From assembly GCA_905214875.1 (NCBI GenBank), contig CAJMNR010000014.1, positions 9,289 through 73,288 on the forward strand: DNA of 64,000 nt, read 5' to 3'. The stretch's first letter is position 1. Each line of letters starts with the position of its first letter. Below the pieces are notes generated by a model, which worked only from the letters and a program-made list of their open reading frames with translations, had not been told where the DNA came from and searched no databases. The stretch is from an uncultured bacterium (GTDB taxonomy: Bacteria; Bacillota; Clostridia; Lachnospirales; Lachnospiraceae). This document shows positions 1-9,883 of this stretch, one piece after another. Made by a program: the position numbers and the translations under genes.

Positions 1-1201
1 CACTTGGATGATTTCTTGCTCTTTTTACGATTCCTTGGAGTTCAAGAAGATTATCTGCTGCCGAACTAAACGTACGGTTCTCTTCCATAACCATAAGACC
101 TAATCGGTCACAGATTTCCAAGATTTCTGGATCTGGGTTATGTGCCAGACGATACGCATTGGCACCTAGCTCTTTTAATAATTTAATACGATATTCTTTG
201 ACGGAATATGGCACAGCCACACCAACACCGGCATGATCTTGATGGTTGCAAAAGCCCTTCAGCTTAATATTTTCACCATTTAGCCAGAATCCTGTCTCTG
301 CATCTAAGTGAATCGTACGAAATCCCGTTTCTATTATGGTATAATCCTGTTCTTTTCCATCATAGGACAAACTCACTTTAACCGTATATAACACAGGATT
401 TTTAGGACTCCAAAGGGTTGGATTGTCAATCTGGATGATTGTTTTTAAACGCTCACTTCCATATCCATTCACAACACCAGACATAGCTGCTTCACTAACT
501 AACTTACCATTTGGATTAAAAATTGCTGCTGTAACTACTACTTCTTTTTCATGTTCAAAAGAATTTGCAACCTCTACATTGACTTCTACATTCCATTCCG
601 TTCCTTCTGCTTTTACTGGTTTCACAAAAACACCATCCGAAGCGATATGAACTGCCGATTTTTTCGTAAGCCATACGTTACGGTAGATTCCTGCCCCTTC
701 ATACCACCAGCCTTCCCAGGCAGTCGCATCAATTCGAATGGCAATTGTATTAGGGATCACGCCAAAATTGGCCATATCCGTCATATCAATTGTAAAACTG
801 TTATATCCTGAAAAACTCCTTTTCAATATCTGCCCATTTATGTACACTTGTGCATCACAAGACATTCCTTCAAATTCTAGTTCAATCTGTTTGTCTTTGT
901 CTTCGTCTGCAAGTGGAAACTGTATTCGATACCAGCCAATTCCACGTTCTTTATATCCCTGATTCGGAGAAGCGCTTTCCACTGCCTCGTGCTTTGTTAC
1001 CCAGTCATGAGGCAGTTCTACTAACTCCCATCCAGAATCATCAAAACTTGCAGCCGCAGGACCTTTTGCTGCTCCTCCTTTCGAAAAACCATACACATCG
1101 TCATGGTTTTTGGTTGGTGGAAGAATAGAAAAGTCTTGCTCTATAAACTTCCAGCCCTTATTTAAGCAATATACCCCTAATTGTCTCTCATAATGTTTCA
1201 T
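1..1201 (-). CDS. GH2 beta-galactosidase, N-terminal part (3' end outside window)
   Basis: About 400 codons are visible and the gene runs off the left edge. The start ATG at 1201 follows a plausible ribosome site and opens MKHYERQLGV. The order is that of GH2 enzymes: an N-terminal jelly-roll sugar-binding domain (about residues 20-200, with LPHDWVTKHE and a GWYR motif), an immunoglobulin-like domain (about 210-310), and the beginning of the TIM barrel with the segment RLAHNPDPEILEICDRLG. The catalytic glutamates lie beyond the edge. No signal peptide is seen, so the enzyme should act in the cytoplasm on imported beta-galactosides. It is the last visible gene after the lacI-malEFG-like genes, 18 bases after the permease, which supports beta-galactosidase rather than beta-glucuronidase; specificity is inferred. 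Confidence 0.85.
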   Translation of the reverse strand, partial: MKHYERQLGVYCLNKGWKFIEQDFSILPPTKNHDDVYGFSKGGAAKGPAAASFDDSGWELVELPHDWVTKHEAVESASPNQGYKERGIGWYRIQFPLADEDKDKQIELEFEGMSCDAQVYINGQILKRSFSGYNSFTIDMTDMANFGVIPNTIAIRIDATAWEGWWYEGAGIYRNVWLTKKSAVHIASDGVFVKPVKAEGTEWNVEVNVEVANSFEHEKEVVVTAAIFNPNGKLVSEAAMSGVVNGYGSERLKTIIQIDNPTLWSPKNPVLYTVKVSLSYDGKEQDYTIIETGFRTIHLDAETGFWLNGENIKLKGFCNHQDHAGVGVAVPYSVKEYRIKLLKELGANAYRLAHNPDPEILEICDRLGLMVMEENRTFSSAADNLLELQGIVKRARNHPS

Positions 1202-1219
1202 TCAATACTCTCCTTACGC

Positions 1220-2059
1220 TTATTCTTTTACTGCTGCACCACCAAGAGATGTAATCAGCATTTTCTGAGTGATTACAAAAAAGATAATGAATGGAATCGA
1301 AATCAATAAGGAACCTGCTGCAAAATCTGCAAATAAGTTCTTCTTATCTGTTACAAAACTATATAGTCCTAATGCGATCGTTTGTACATTGGAAGAACGT
1401 AAGACCATCTTAGGGAAAATATAATCCATCCATGGTGCAGTAAAGCTTGTGATTGCCAAAAATACTACGATCGGTTTTGCAATTGGCATTACAACCTTCC
1501 TGAAAATCATAAAATGGTTCGCACCATCAATACGTGCAGCTTCATCTAAACTTTTTGGAATCGTATCTAGATAACTCTTAACCAACCATGTATTATATGG
1601 AATATTACCTGCAAGATATACTAAAACCAGTCCCCAAAGAGTATCCAAACCATTGATACGATATAGAATTACATAGATTGCAATCATACCTACAAAGGAA
1701 GGGAAAATCTGAAGGATTAATAATGTCATTAACAAGGATTTCTTTAATGTGAATTGAAATCTTGAAAATACATAAGCACTAAGGGCACATACGAACACCG
1801 TTCCGACCATAGTCGCTGTAGCAACAACAAATGTGTTAAAGAACCATAATGGATAATCCGTACTTGTAAATAATCGTTTAAAGTTAGCAAACGTACATCC
1901 ATCACCAAATGGGACAATATTCAGCGCTGCAATATTCTGCTGTGGAGAAAATGCTGCACTCACTACATATACCATTGGATAAAGCACGATAAAGCTTGTC
2001 AAAAGCAGATAGACCCAAACGAATCCATGGCTTATTTTTTTACCAATACCATTTCCCAT
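1220..2059 (-). CDS. Sugar ABC transporter permease, MalG/GanQ type
   Basis: This 279-residue inner-membrane permease has about six hydrophobic segments and the coupling motif EAARIDGAN followed by a PIAKP-like end near residues 170-190, which docks on the ATPase in MalG-type importers. Length is normal for the family. Its ATG overlaps the stop of the upstream permease by one base (TAATG), a sign of coupled translation and a heterodimeric channel. It belongs to the operon lacI-type regulator, binding protein, MalF-like, MalG-like, GH2 enzyme. No ATPase gene is present, so a shared MsmX/MsmK-type ATPase elsewhere is expected. The neighbouring beta-galactosidase suggests galacto-oligosaccharides as cargo; this is inference. 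Confidence 0.92.
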   Translation of the reverse strand: MGNGIGKKISHGFVWVYLLLTSFIVLYPMVYVVSAAFSPQQNIAALNIVPFGDGCTFANFKRLFTSTDYPLWFFNTFVVATATMVGTVFVCALSAYVFSRFQFTLKKSLLMTLLILQIFPSFVGMIAIYVILYRINGLDTLWGLVLVYLAGNIPYNTWLVKSYLDTIPKSLDEAARIDGANHFMIFRKVVMPIAKPIVVFLAITSFTAPWMDYIFPKMVLRSSNVQTIALGLYSFVTDKKNLFADFAAGSLLISIPFIIFFVITQKMLITSLGGAAVKE

Positions 2060-3381
2060 TATACTTCGCCCTCCTTAAATGATTTTGTATTTCTGAAACT
2101 TATGATTGCAAATGGTGCCATAACAAGGAAGATAATTACGGCTAATACTGATGCATAATTGTATTTCATCAACGTTACTGTCAAGTTGTAAATCCAAGTT
2201 ACTAAGATATCGGTTCCACCCGCACTGGTAAGTGTACTGTCTGCCACTTTTGGAAGACCGCCAGTTAAGAAATAGATTGCACCGAAGTTATTGATATTGT
2301 GAGTAAATGACATGATGATTAGTGGAGATGTCTGGAATAACACAAGTGGTAATGTGATTTTTCTAAAGATATAGAAAGGACTTGCTCCATCAATCTTTGC
2401 TGCCTCATAAATATCTGGTGAAATTGCAGTCATATTACCCATGATGAGCAACATGAAGTAGGAAAAACCAGCCCATAAGTTTACAAGTACACAGACAACT
2501 CGGCATAACCAGACATCACTTAACCAAGGAATCGGGTCAGAAATCAGCCCTATTTGCATCAACGTACGGTTTACGATACCGAAGGAACCATTTAATAAGT
2601 TCTTCCAAACAAGCATACTTACAACTGCTGGCACCGCATATGGTAGGATAAAGATGGAACGAAATACTGGTTTGATCTTGATTTTACTTTCGTTTAAAAC
2701 AACTGCCATGATCAGACCACCTACATAGCAAGTTACCGTTGCTAAGAACCCCCATATAAGTGTCCAGATAGCAACTCTTGTAAATGCGCTTGTCCAAGTT
2801 GCTTTCCCGCCAAACATAGTAACAAAGTTATCAAATCCAACCCAATCTACCGTATTATTTGGTGGAATATGTTCTGGTGCAGAATAGTTGGTAAATGCAA
2901 CACATGCAGAAAACACAAGTGGTACAACTACAAAGAACAGGATTAAGAATACTGCTGGCATAAGTCCTACAACTGGGAATGCCTTTCCAGAAAGCACACT
3001 GGAAAATCCTTTCTTAACTTTTAACTTCCCGCTGATACAATACTCTTTATATTCACTTAACGCACTGCGGACAGATAATATGTAACATAAGAGAATGATA
3101 CCAATGATAGCAAGTACGATGATACCATCGATCAACATAAACATAGAGTTATTTCTTAATTTCACAGGTACCCCAGGCTGTGGTGAACCAAGGGTAATCA
3201 TTCCAATGATCTTTTCAACAAAAAATGGAATCGATAACAAAGAAATCAATTCAATGAACGCAAACACTAGTCCCTTCACATATTGTTTAAAGTAAAGGAT
3301 ATGGCTTAATCCCATAAACAAAATCGAGGTCACCATTACTTTCTTTTTAGAACTTCCATCTATTTTTAAAGTAGTATCCAT
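2059..3381 (-). CDS. Sugar ABC transporter permease, MalF/GanP type
   Basis: This 440-residue permease is larger than its MalG-type partner, as expected for MalF/GanP proteins, with about eight hydrophobic segments. The first two (about residues 16-60) form the extra N-terminal region typical of MalF. The EAAKIDGAS coupling loop lies near residue 325. An AAGGAG-like ribosome site precedes the ATG. It sits 82 bases after the binding-protein gene, with a stem-loop between them, and its stop overlaps the next permease by one base. It would form the heterodimeric membrane channel of a galactoside importer. Confidence 0.92.
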   Translation of the reverse strand: MDTTLKIDGSSKKKVMVTSILFMGLSHILYFKQYVKGLVFAFIELISLLSIPFFVEKIIGMITLGSPQPGVPVKLRNNSMFMLIDGIIVLAIIGIILLCYILSVRSALSEYKEYCISGKLKVKKGFSSVLSGKAFPVVGLMPAVFLILFFVVVPLVFSACVAFTNYSAPEHIPPNNTVDWVGFDNFVTMFGGKATWTSAFTRVAIWTLIWGFLATVTCYVGGLIMAVVLNESKIKIKPVFRSIFILPYAVPAVVSMLVWKNLLNGSFGIVNRTLMQIGLISDPIPWLSDVWLCRVVCVLVNLWAGFSYFMLLIMGNMTAISPDIYEAAKIDGASPFYIFRKITLPLVLFQTSPLIIMSFTHNINNFGAIYFLTGGLPKVADSTLTSAGGTDILVTWIYNLTVTLMKYNYASVLAVIIFLVMAPFAIISFRNTKSFKEGEV

Positions 3382-3397
3382 AATTTTCTCCTTTAAT

Positions 3398-3441
3398 GAA
3401 GAAAAGCCAGTCTCTTCTTATAGAAAAAATGGCTCTTCTTC
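3398..3441 (-). promoter_or_regulatory. Intercistronic stem-loop between binding-protein and permease genes
   Basis: Two 12-base arms (3398-3409 and 3430-3441) pair with one mismatch around a loop of about 20 bases. On the transcript no T-rich tract follows the hairpin, so it is a poor terminator. It is placed where sugar importer operons often carry a stem-loop that protects the 3' end of the abundant binding-protein message and lowers permease expression; that role is inferred. Confidence 0.6.
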
Positions 3442-3463
3442 TAAACTTAATTCTTACAACTTG

Positions 3464-4705
3464 TTACTTCTCTAAAATAGCCGTATTACAAGAATCCAAT
3501 TCTTTTTTCACGTCCGCACCATCCCAAATGTTTGCACATGCACTTTTCATTGGATCCCAGAAGTTAACTACTTTTGGAATAGAAGGTGTTGGATAAGCAT
3601 ATTGTAACTGTTCTTGGAAACCTTTAATATATTCGCTATCTACATCGATCGATGTAGAAGGAATTGCTCCTGTTAATTCATAACGTAATTGTTGCATTTC
3701 ATCAGAAATCAAGAATTTAGCAAATGCTTCTGCTTCTGCTGGATGGTTTGTGTATGCAGAAACTTGCATTGTACGTGCACCAGAGAATGAAGCCGATGGA
3801 GTAGATTGTCCTGGTAAACTTGGCAATGTAGTTACACCAAATTTAAGACCTGCTTTTTCACAAGAAGCAACATTCCATGGACCAGTAATGTACATTGCTG
3901 CTTTACCGCTTGTAAATGCTGCTAAACAAACGGAGTTATCAGAAATATCTGCGGATGGTACATCTAGATATTTTCTAAATGATTGAAAATATGTCATGCC
4001 AGTAACTGCATCATCACTATTCATATAAGAATTGGTTGCATCTGTACCGTCTGCTCCAAATAATTTATTTCCATTTAATCCAGTAAAGATTGGTGAATAA
4101 TACGCATCTCCTACATTCCAGATGATTCCGTATTTTCCGTTACCATTAAACTCTTTACAAATATTTTCAACTTCTTCCCATGTCTTTGGTGCTTCTTTTA
4201 CAAGCTCCTTATTGTAGAATAAAGCATAAGTTTCATCCGACACTGGATATCCATAGATTTTACCTTGATATGTAACTGCACTTTCGCAAGATGCTGCAAC
4301 TTTTCCTTTTACATCCTCTTCATTGGTCACTGCTAAGATATGTCCACCTGTTACTAACTCACCAATTGTATTACTTGGAGTTGCGAAAACATCAGCGCCT
4401 ACACCAGACGGTCCATCTAATGCAATCTGTGTATTTGCATCGCCAACTTCTACATTTTCATACTGGATCTTAATGTTTGGATATTTTTTCGTAAAAGCTT
4501 CTCCAGCCTTTTTAATAAACTCTTCTGTTTCTCCCGAAGATTCCCACACTTTTAATGTGATATTCTCCGTTGTCAGCTCACTACTTCCCTGACCTGCTGT
4601 TGTATCTGTTCCAGATGCTGCACCCCCACTGCTTTTACCGCATCCTGCTAGCATCGTACCTACCATTGAAACACCAAGCATTAAAGTAACCATTTTCTTT
4701 CTCAT
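3464..4705 (-). CDS. Sugar-binding lipoprotein of ABC importer (MalE-like)
   Basis: About 413 residues. A lipoprotein signal peptide ends in the lipobox LAGC, with the acylated Cys at residue 22 of the preferred start, followed by a Gly/Ser/Thr-rich linker. The rest resembles extracellular solute-binding proteins family 1, with segments such as YPNIKIQYE and GKAAMYITGPWN typical of maltose and oligosaccharide binders. An upstream in-frame ATG at 4711 lies only two bases from the GGAGGA ribosome site, while ATG 4705 has eight bases of spacing and is preferred. It should deliver oligosaccharides to the two permeases encoded downstream. Confidence 0.92.
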   Translation of the reverse strand: MRKKMVTLMLGVSMVGTMLAGCGKSSGGAASGTDTTAGQGSSELTTENITLKVWESSGETEEFIKKAGEAFTKKYPNIKIQYENVEVGDANTQIALDGPSGVGADVFATPSNTIGELVTGGHILAVTNEEDVKGKVAASCESAVTYQGKIYGYPVSDETYALFYNKELVKEAPKTWEEVENICKEFNGNGKYGIIWNVGDAYYSPIFTGLNGNKLFGADGTDATNSYMNSDDAVTGMTYFQSFRKYLDVPSADISDNSVCLAAFTSGKAAMYITGPWNVASCEKAGLKFGVTTLPSLPGQSTPSASFSGARTMQVSAYTNHPAEAEAFAKFLISDEMQQLRYELTGAIPSTSIDVDSEYIKGFQEQLQYAYPTPSIPKVVNFWDPMKSACANIWDGADVKKELDSCNTAILEK

Positions 4706-4731
4706 ACACATTCTCCTCCATTGATTAAAAG

Positions 4732-5754
4732 TCAGATCGTTTTCGTTGAAGCTCTTAATACAATATCATAGCCAAGCAGTGTCCTCTTAGGCACTTCTTT
4801 TCCCTCTATCAAGTCAAGCAGTACTCGGCAACTTTCAATACCAAGTGCCTTTGTATCAAATTGCAAAGCTGTAATCGCCGGATTATTGCTTTGCAACACG
4901 GCACTATCATAAAAAGATGCCACTTTGATATCTCTTGGTACTACTACATTTTCTTGGCTAAGTTTTTGCAGAACATAATGGCAAATCTTATCATCCATAC
5001 ATAAGATTCCATCTACCCTATGCTTTAAGATTTCCTGCACTGCTTTTTCCACCATCAGCCTTGTATTGCATTCCAGATATATGTCTTCCTTATCTGGTAC
5101 GATATGGTTGTTCTCACAGCCCTTACGGAAACCTTCATAACGGTTTCTACTTACAATATGGTTGGAATTACAGCCAATAAATGCTATGTTCTTGATTGAT
5201 TGTGTAATTAACAGCGAAGTCAGTTCTCTACAAGCCTCTACATGATCATTATCGACCTGCGTAATCTCACTATGTTCGGAACTACCAATCACAACAAACG
5301 GAATTTTACTTTCCATTAAATATTGTTCCTGGGGATCATTAGTTAATGTTCTTGTAAGAATGATTCCATCCACTTTTCTGTTTTCTACAATACGCTTTAA
5401 TCTTGAAATATCATCTGTGCTGATGGTTGTTACAATTACATCATAATTCATACTCGTTGCCATTTCACAAATTCCAAGCAAGCAATGCTGGAAAAACGGA
5501 ATTTCATTTAAGTCTTGATCGTCTGGCAGTATGACACCAATATTGAATGTCTTTGACTGCGCAAGACTTTGCGCAATTCCATTCGGTTTATACCCGTATT
5601 TTTCACAACACTCCATCACTCTATCGCGAACTTCTTTGCTGATTCTTCCGTTCCCTGAAATTGCTCGAGATACTGTAGATTTTGAACATCCAAGCTCTGC
5701 TGCGATATCACTTATTGTAATTTTTTTCGGATTATTTCTTACTTCATTAGCCAT
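4732..5754 (-). CDS. LacI-family transcriptional regulator of the sugar importer operon
   Basis: This 340-residue protein has an N-terminal helix-turn-helix and hinge (ISDIAAELGCSKSTVSRAI, residues about 13-31) followed by a periplasmic-binding-protein-like effector domain. It is the first gene of the operon, 20-odd bases before the binding-protein gene and in the same direction, so it should be co-transcribed with its targets. A LacI-consensus palindrome lies 20 bases upstream of the start, just downstream of a good promoter, which points to negative autoregulation. The effector is likely a galactoside or a breakdown product; that is inferred from context. Confidence 0.92.
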   Translation of the reverse strand: MANEVRNNPKKITISDIAAELGCSKSTVSRAISGNGRISKEVRDRVMECCEKYGYKPNGIAQSLAQSKTFNIGVILPDDQDLNEIPFFQHCLLGICEMATSMNYDVIVTTISTDDISRLKRIVENRKVDGIILTRTLTNDPQEQYLMESKIPFVVIGSSEHSEITQVDNDHVEACRELTSLLITQSIKNIAFIGCNSNHIVSRNRYEGFRKGCENNHIVPDKEDIYLECNTRLMVEKAVQEILKHRVDGILCMDDKICHYVLQKLSQENVVVPRDIKVASFYDSAVLQSNNPAITALQFDTKALGIESCRVLLDLIEGKEVPKRTLLGYDIVLRASTKTI

Positions 5755-5773
5755 CTCTTCATCTTCCCCCTAG

Positions 5774-5787
5774 TGCAATCGGTTGCT
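5774..5787. promoter_or_regulatory. LacI-family operator
   Basis: The 14-base site TGCAATCGGTTGCT fits the family pattern TG-n-AA-n-CG-n-TT-n-C with the central CG. It lies between the probable transcription start and the regulator's ATG, a position where a bound repressor blocks transcription. Confidence 0.7.
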
Positions 5788-5797
5788 CTATGTTTAT

Positions 5798-5826
5798 ATG
5801 GTAACACTTTCCATTTATATTGTCAA
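5798..5826 (-). promoter_or_regulatory. Sigma-A promoter of the lacI-importer-GH2 operon
   Basis: On the minus strand a perfect TTGACA (5826-5821) is followed after exactly 17 bases by TACCAT (5803-5798). The predicted transcription start, near 5791, is next to the LacI-type operator. Confidence 0.65.
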
Positions 5827-5862
5827 TCTGTATATTTTTAACGTATTTTTATCTTTTAATTA

Positions 5863-5901
5863 TAAAAAATGCACAACCCCAGTTTTAAAAGAGTTGTGCA
5901 T
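5863..5901 (-). terminator. Terminator of the galK-galE-galT operon
   Basis: Inverted arms ATGCACAAC (5869-5877) and GTTGTGCAT (5893-5901) are followed on the minus strand by a run of Ts. It lies 30 bases after the galT stop codon. Confidence 0.8.
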
Positions 5902-5930
5902 CTTTGTTCAATTCTTATTTTTTCTTTGCT

Positions 5931-7433
5931 CTACTGTTGCCCTAGTTGCTCTAAGAAACGCATAAATGCCTTTCTTCCTTCTGGATTGCATTTGTAAACG
6001 CCTGCATCTTCTAGCACTTTGGTAAACACCTTGCCCACTTCCTGCTGTAACACAGCATATACATTCTCTTCGGTCAACGTTTCATACGTATCTTTCCAGC
6101 TTTCCACCCATTTCTTGTGCTTCATAAGTTCTGGGTGTTGTTCAAACTCTTCTCCTGATAGAATAACGTTTCCAAGCAGCTCTAATTCCTTCTTAAGTCT
6201 AGAAGGCAACACTGCAAGTCCCATTACTTCGATCAGGCCAATATTTTCTTTCTTGATATGATGATATTCTTCTCGTGGATGGTATACGCCATATGGAGAC
6301 TCTTTCGTCGTTATATTATTACGAAGTACTAAATCCAGTTCAAACTTGCCATCACGATATCTTGCAATCGGTGTAATGGTATTATGTCGGACACCATCGG
6401 TCTCGGCAAAGACAAATGCCTCTTCATCCGTATACGTTCTCCAATTGTTCAAGATATGGTCTGCCAATGCAACAAGGCGTTTTTCATCTGCAGACTTGAT
6501 TCGGATTACAGATAATGGCCATTTGACGATAGCTGAGTCCACGTCTTCATATCCTTTTACGCTAAACTCATACTCAGACTGTGCTCTTGCCATAGCAAAT
6601 TCATAACACCCACCCTGATAGTGGTCGTGGGTAAGGATTGATCCACCTACGATTGGTAAATCTGCATTGGATCCAATAAAATAATGTGGGAACTGCTTTA
6701 CAAATTCTAATAGTCTTGTGAAGCATTCCTTATCAATCTTCATTGGCGTATGCTCATTGTTAAGCAGAATGCAGTGTTCCTTGTAATACACATAAGGAGA
6801 ATACTGCAGACTCCATTCTTTTCCCAGTAATGTAACAGGCATTACTCTATGGTTTTGTCTTGCTGGATGATTTGCATTGCCGGCATAGCCTACATTCTCT
6901 TTACAAAGCAGACACTTTGGATAACTTGATTGCTTTACGGTTCCTGCTAATGCAATCTCCCTTGGATCTTTTTCTGGCTTGGATAAATTAATTGTAATAT
7001 CAATCACACCATAGTCGGTATCAACCGTCCATTTTTCATCTTTCTTTACACGGTCTTCGCGAATATAATTCGTGTCCTTGCTAAACTGATAAAAATAATC
7101 GGTTGCTTTTTTTGGCGACTGGCTATAACAACGTTGAAACTCGCGAATCACTTCACTTGGTCTTGGTGTCAGAATCCCCATTAACTTCGTATCAAACAAA
7201 TCACGATATGTGATTGTATTGCTTTCTAGCATTCCATGCTCTGCTGCATAATCCACTAATTCATCAAGGATTTCACTAATTTTTCTTGTTTCCTTGCCAA
7301 CCTTTTGTTCTTCGTATTCGTCAATTGAAAATAGCTCTAACAACTGATTCGTACAATAAATACGGTCACTTTCTTCAATTAGTCCTGTATTTATTCCATA
7401 CTGTACAAATTCTGCGATACATTTTATCATCAT
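5931..7433 (-). CDS. galT: UDP-glucose--hexose-1-phosphate uridylyltransferase (class II GalT)
   Basis: This 500-residue protein matches the Firmicutes class II GalT family, which is longer than the E. coli type. It exchanges UMP between UDP-glucose and galactose-1-phosphate in the Leloir pathway in the cytoplasm. The histidine-rich catalytic segment THDHYQGG lies near residue 270, and a C-L-L-C pair (about 175-178) and RQNH segment are also present. A GAGGTG ribosome site precedes ATG 7433. It is the third gene of galK-galE-galT, 14 bases after galE, and a terminator follows. The GalR-like protein encoded at 9884 is the likely regulator. Confidence 0.95.
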   Translation of the reverse strand: MMIKCIAEFVQYGINTGLIEESDRIYCTNQLLELFSIDEYEEQKVGKETRKISEILDELVDYAAEHGMLESNTITYRDLFDTKLMGILTPRPSEVIREFQRCYSQSPKKATDYFYQFSKDTNYIREDRVKKDEKWTVDTDYGVIDITINLSKPEKDPREIALAGTVKQSSYPKCLLCKENVGYAGNANHPARQNHRVMPVTLLGKEWSLQYSPYVYYKEHCILLNNEHTPMKIDKECFTRLLEFVKQFPHYFIGSNADLPIVGGSILTHDHYQGGCYEFAMARAQSEYEFSVKGYEDVDSAIVKWPLSVIRIKSADEKRLVALADHILNNWRTYTDEEAFVFAETDGVRHNTITPIARYRDGKFELDLVLRNNITTKESPYGVYHPREEYHHIKKENIGLIEVMGLAVLPSRLKKELELLGNVILSGEEFEQHPELMKHKKWVESWKDTYETLTEENVYAVLQQEVGKVFTKVLEDAGVYKCNPEGRKAFMRFLEQLGQQ

Positions 7434-7447
7434 ACTTCACACCTCGT

Positions 7448-8434
7448 CTATCGATATCCATCCGGATGGTTTTTGTGCCATTTCCATGCGCTAGCGATAA
7501 TCTCTTCTAAGTCGTTTTTCACTGGATTCCATCCTAGTACTGCCTTGGCCTTTTCGCTAGACGCTACAAGTACTGCTGGGTCACCTTGACGTACCCCTTC
7601 GATTCGTGTAGGGATTGGGTGTCCCGTTACCTTTCTTGCAGTCTCAATGACTTCTTTTACGGTAAATCCGACACCATTTCCCAAATTAAATATATTGCTT
7701 TCGTTTCCTTCCATCAGATACTTCACTGCTAAAATATGAGCAGATGCAAGGTCTGTTACATGGATATAGTCTCTGACACATGTGCCATCTTTGGTGTTAT
7801 ATGTATCTCCAAAGATCGAGATTGCTTCCCTTTTTCCATTTGGAACTTGTAAAATCAATGGAATCAGATGAGACTCTGGATTATGTGCCTCTCCGATCTC
7901 ACCGCTTTCATGAGCTCCGCATGCATTAAAATATCGTAAGGATACATAGCGAAGTCCGTGAGCCTTTCCTGTCCACTTAAACATTTTCTCCATAGAAAGC
8001 TTTGTTTCTCCATATGTATTGGTTGGATTGGTACGGTCCGTTTCTAGAATCGGAATGCTCTCTGGCTCTCCGTAAGTTGCTGCTGTTGAAGAAAATACGA
8101 TTTTATCCACCCCATGAGCTACCATGCTTTCTAGTAACACTTTTGTACCGCATACATTATTATCGTAGTATTTTAGTGGATTGATCATGCTCTCTCCTAC
8201 AAGAGAATTGGCTGCAAAATGAATCACAGCATCTACCTTTTCATTATCAAATACAGAGTCTACGAAGGCACGGTCTCTAATATCTCCCTTGTAGAATTTG
8301 GCATCTTTATGTACTGCCTCGATATGTCCGGTCTCTAAGTTATCTGCGACAATTACTTCATTTCCTTGCGCGATCAATTCATACACAGTATGGGAGCCGA
8401 TATAACCGGCTCCGCCTAATACTAAGATTCTCAT
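7448..8434 (-). CDS. galE: UDP-glucose 4-epimerase GalE
   Basis: This 328-residue short-chain dehydrogenase-type epimerase has the NAD-binding GGAGYIGSH near the N-terminus (residues 7-15), the catalytic SSTAATYGE and the YGETK (YxxxK) pair, and the ending YRxGDP-like [11 protein letters not shown] region of GalE proteins. It converts UDP-galactose and UDP-glucose, regenerating the UDP-glucose used by GalT. Its ATG overlaps the galK stop by four bases (ATGA), showing translational coupling. Length is normal for the family. Confidence 0.96.
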   Translation of the reverse strand: MRILVLGGAGYIGSHTVYELIAQGNEVIVADNLETGHIEAVHKDAKFYKGDIRDRAFVDSVFDNEKVDAVIHFAANSLVGESMINPLKYYDNNVCGTKVLLESMVAHGVDKIVFSSTAATYGEPESIPILETDRTNPTNTYGETKLSMEKMFKWTGKAHGLRYVSLRYFNACGAHESGEIGEAHNPESHLIPLILQVPNGKREAISIFGDTYNTKDGTCVRDYIHVTDLASAHILAVKYLMEGNESNIFNLGNGVGFTVKEVIETARKVTGHPIPTRIEGVRQGDPAVLVASSEKAKAVLGWNPVKNDLEEIIASAWKWHKNHPDGYR

Positions 8435-9711
8435 AGTACCCTTCTACCTCCATATTTTCTAATTTTTAATACGTTGCAAGAATTACTTCCGAAAATAGCC
8501 TCGATTCTTTCCTTATATTCAGCAACAAATTCATTTTTAACAAATGCCTGAATTGTTCCTGCAAATCCGCCTCCATGAACGCGACAGACCCCATTTTCAC
8601 CAAGAATGCTCTCACTTACTGCTAATGCGATGGACATATTCTGTTCTTTCACATTGCTGCTTACATAAACATTCTGTAAGAATTTGAAGGAAGAGTTTCC
8701 TGACTCTTTTACTAAACCTAAGAAATCATCCATGCGTCCTTCTTTTAATGCTTCTACCTGTTTTACTACTCGTTCATTTTCATTGAAGAAATGGATGGCA
8801 CGAAGTACTGCACGGTCACCACAAGATTTTCGTAATGCTGGAATCTTTGCATAAAACTCATCTTTGTCTACTTCGCGTAAATGTGTCTTTCCGAATTCCT
8901 TTGCAATCGCGTTCATTTCCACGGGCACACTTGCATATTCATCTGTCAGATCATCATGGCTTCCTTTAGTATCCACGATACATAAGCTATAATGTTTGCT
9001 TTCGAAATCCACATCGATTTTTTCCACTACTGGTTCCTTGCTATCCCTAAAGTCGATATATACAAAATCGCCTACCGAACAAGCCATCTGATCCATTAAT
9101 CCAGAAGGTTTCTTAAAATATACATTTTCTGCATATTGGCCAATCTGCGCAATCTTTATTGGAGAAACTTCTCCATTGTTATAAAGACCGGAAAGAATAC
9201 AACCAAAGATGGTCTCTAATCCAGCTGAAGAGGATAATCCTGATCCGGATAGTACATCACTTGTGATATATCCCTTGAATCCTCCGATTGTATATCCTGC
9301 TTCCTGTAATCCAGTAACGACTCCTTTGATTAATGCTTTTGTTGTTCCTTCTTCTTCTTTATGAAGAGTTAGGTCATGCAAATCTACCGTAATCATGTCA
9401 TACCCTTCGGAAAGGATTTGTATCATATCTTCTTTCGTCTTTCCTACTACTGCGATAAAATCTACATTTACAGAGGCTGCTAATACTCTTCCTTGCTGAT
9501 GGTCTGTATGGTTTCCACTAATTTCGCTTCGTCCTGGTGCACTGTAGATTTCAACTTCTTCTTCTGTAAACGTTGCCTCATACTGCTCAAGAGCCTTTAT
9601 GTATCTTGCTACCTGAGCTGGAACTAACGCTGCATCCGCATATAAGTCTGCTAATCGTTCATCATAATTATGTTGTTCTAATTCTTTCTTTAATAGGCTC
9701 GTCTGTTTCAT
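8431..9711 (-). CDS. galK: Galactokinase GalK
   Basis: This 426-residue GHMP kinase shows the galactokinase signature region [13 protein letters not shown] (about residues 68-80), the ATP-binding [13 protein letters not shown] motif (about 155-167) and the C-terminal HGGGFAGT motif. It phosphorylates galactose at C1 with ATP, the entry step of the Leloir pathway. It is the first gene of the gal operon, read from a promoter with three GalR-type sites. Its N-terminus is somewhat longer than that of E. coli GalK, a known variant in Clostridia. Confidence 0.95.
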   Translation of the reverse strand: MKQTSLLKKELEQHNYDERLADLYADAALVPAQVARYIKALEQYEATFTEEEVEIYSAPGRSEISGNHTDHQQGRVLAASVNVDFIAVVGKTKEDMIQILSEGYDMITVDLHDLTLHKEEEGTTKALIKGVVTGLQEAGYTIGGFKGYITSDVLSGSGLSSSAGLETIFGCILSGLYNNGEVSPIKIAQIGQYAENVYFKKPSGLMDQMACSVGDFVYIDFRDSKEPVVEKIDVDFESKHYSLCIVDTKGSHDDLTDEYASVPVEMNAIAKEFGKTHLREVDKDEFYAKIPALRKSCGDRAVLRAIHFFNENERVVKQVEALKEGRMDDFLGLVKESGNSSFKFLQNVYVSSNVKEQNMSIALAVSESILGENGVCRVHGGGFAGTIQAFVKNEFVAEYKERIEAIFGSNSCNVLKIRKYGGRRVL

Positions 9712-9746
9712 TATTTTATCCCCTTTTTTCGTTTTCTGTTAAGTAA

Positions 9747-9775
9747 ATTGTATTACCGTGTTTACTAAAAGTCAA
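9747..9775 (-). promoter_or_regulatory. Promoter of galKET
   Basis: On the minus strand TTGACT (9775-9770) and TACAAT (9752-9747) are separated by exactly 17 bases. A TTTANTAAA operator lies between the two boxes, so a bound repressor would exclude RNA polymerase. Confidence 0.7.
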
Positions 9776-9800
9776 TGATGTTTTACTAAATATTTTACTA
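9761..9800. promoter_or_regulatory. Phased GalR-type operators between galK and galR
   Basis: Two full copies of the 9-base near-palindrome TTTACTAAA start at 9761 and 9782, 21 bases or two helical turns apart. A partial copy (TTTACTA) starts at 9794. They lie between the divergent galK and galR-like genes and are the likely binding sites of the encoded LacI/GalR-family protein. Confidence 0.6.
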
Positions 9801-9818
9801 TATTTTTTTCTTTCCTTA

Positions 9819-9848
9819 TTGCCTCTTTCCTCTTTCGTTTGCTATAAT
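9819..9848 (+). promoter_or_regulatory. Promoter of the GalR-like regulator
   Basis: TTGCCT (9819-9824), an 18-base spacer and a perfect TATAAT (9843-9848) precede the AAGGAG ribosome site and ATG at 9884. The phased operators lie just upstream. Confidence 0.55.
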
Positions 9849-9883
9849 TGATTTATGACAAATAATGATAAAGGAGCGTTTTT

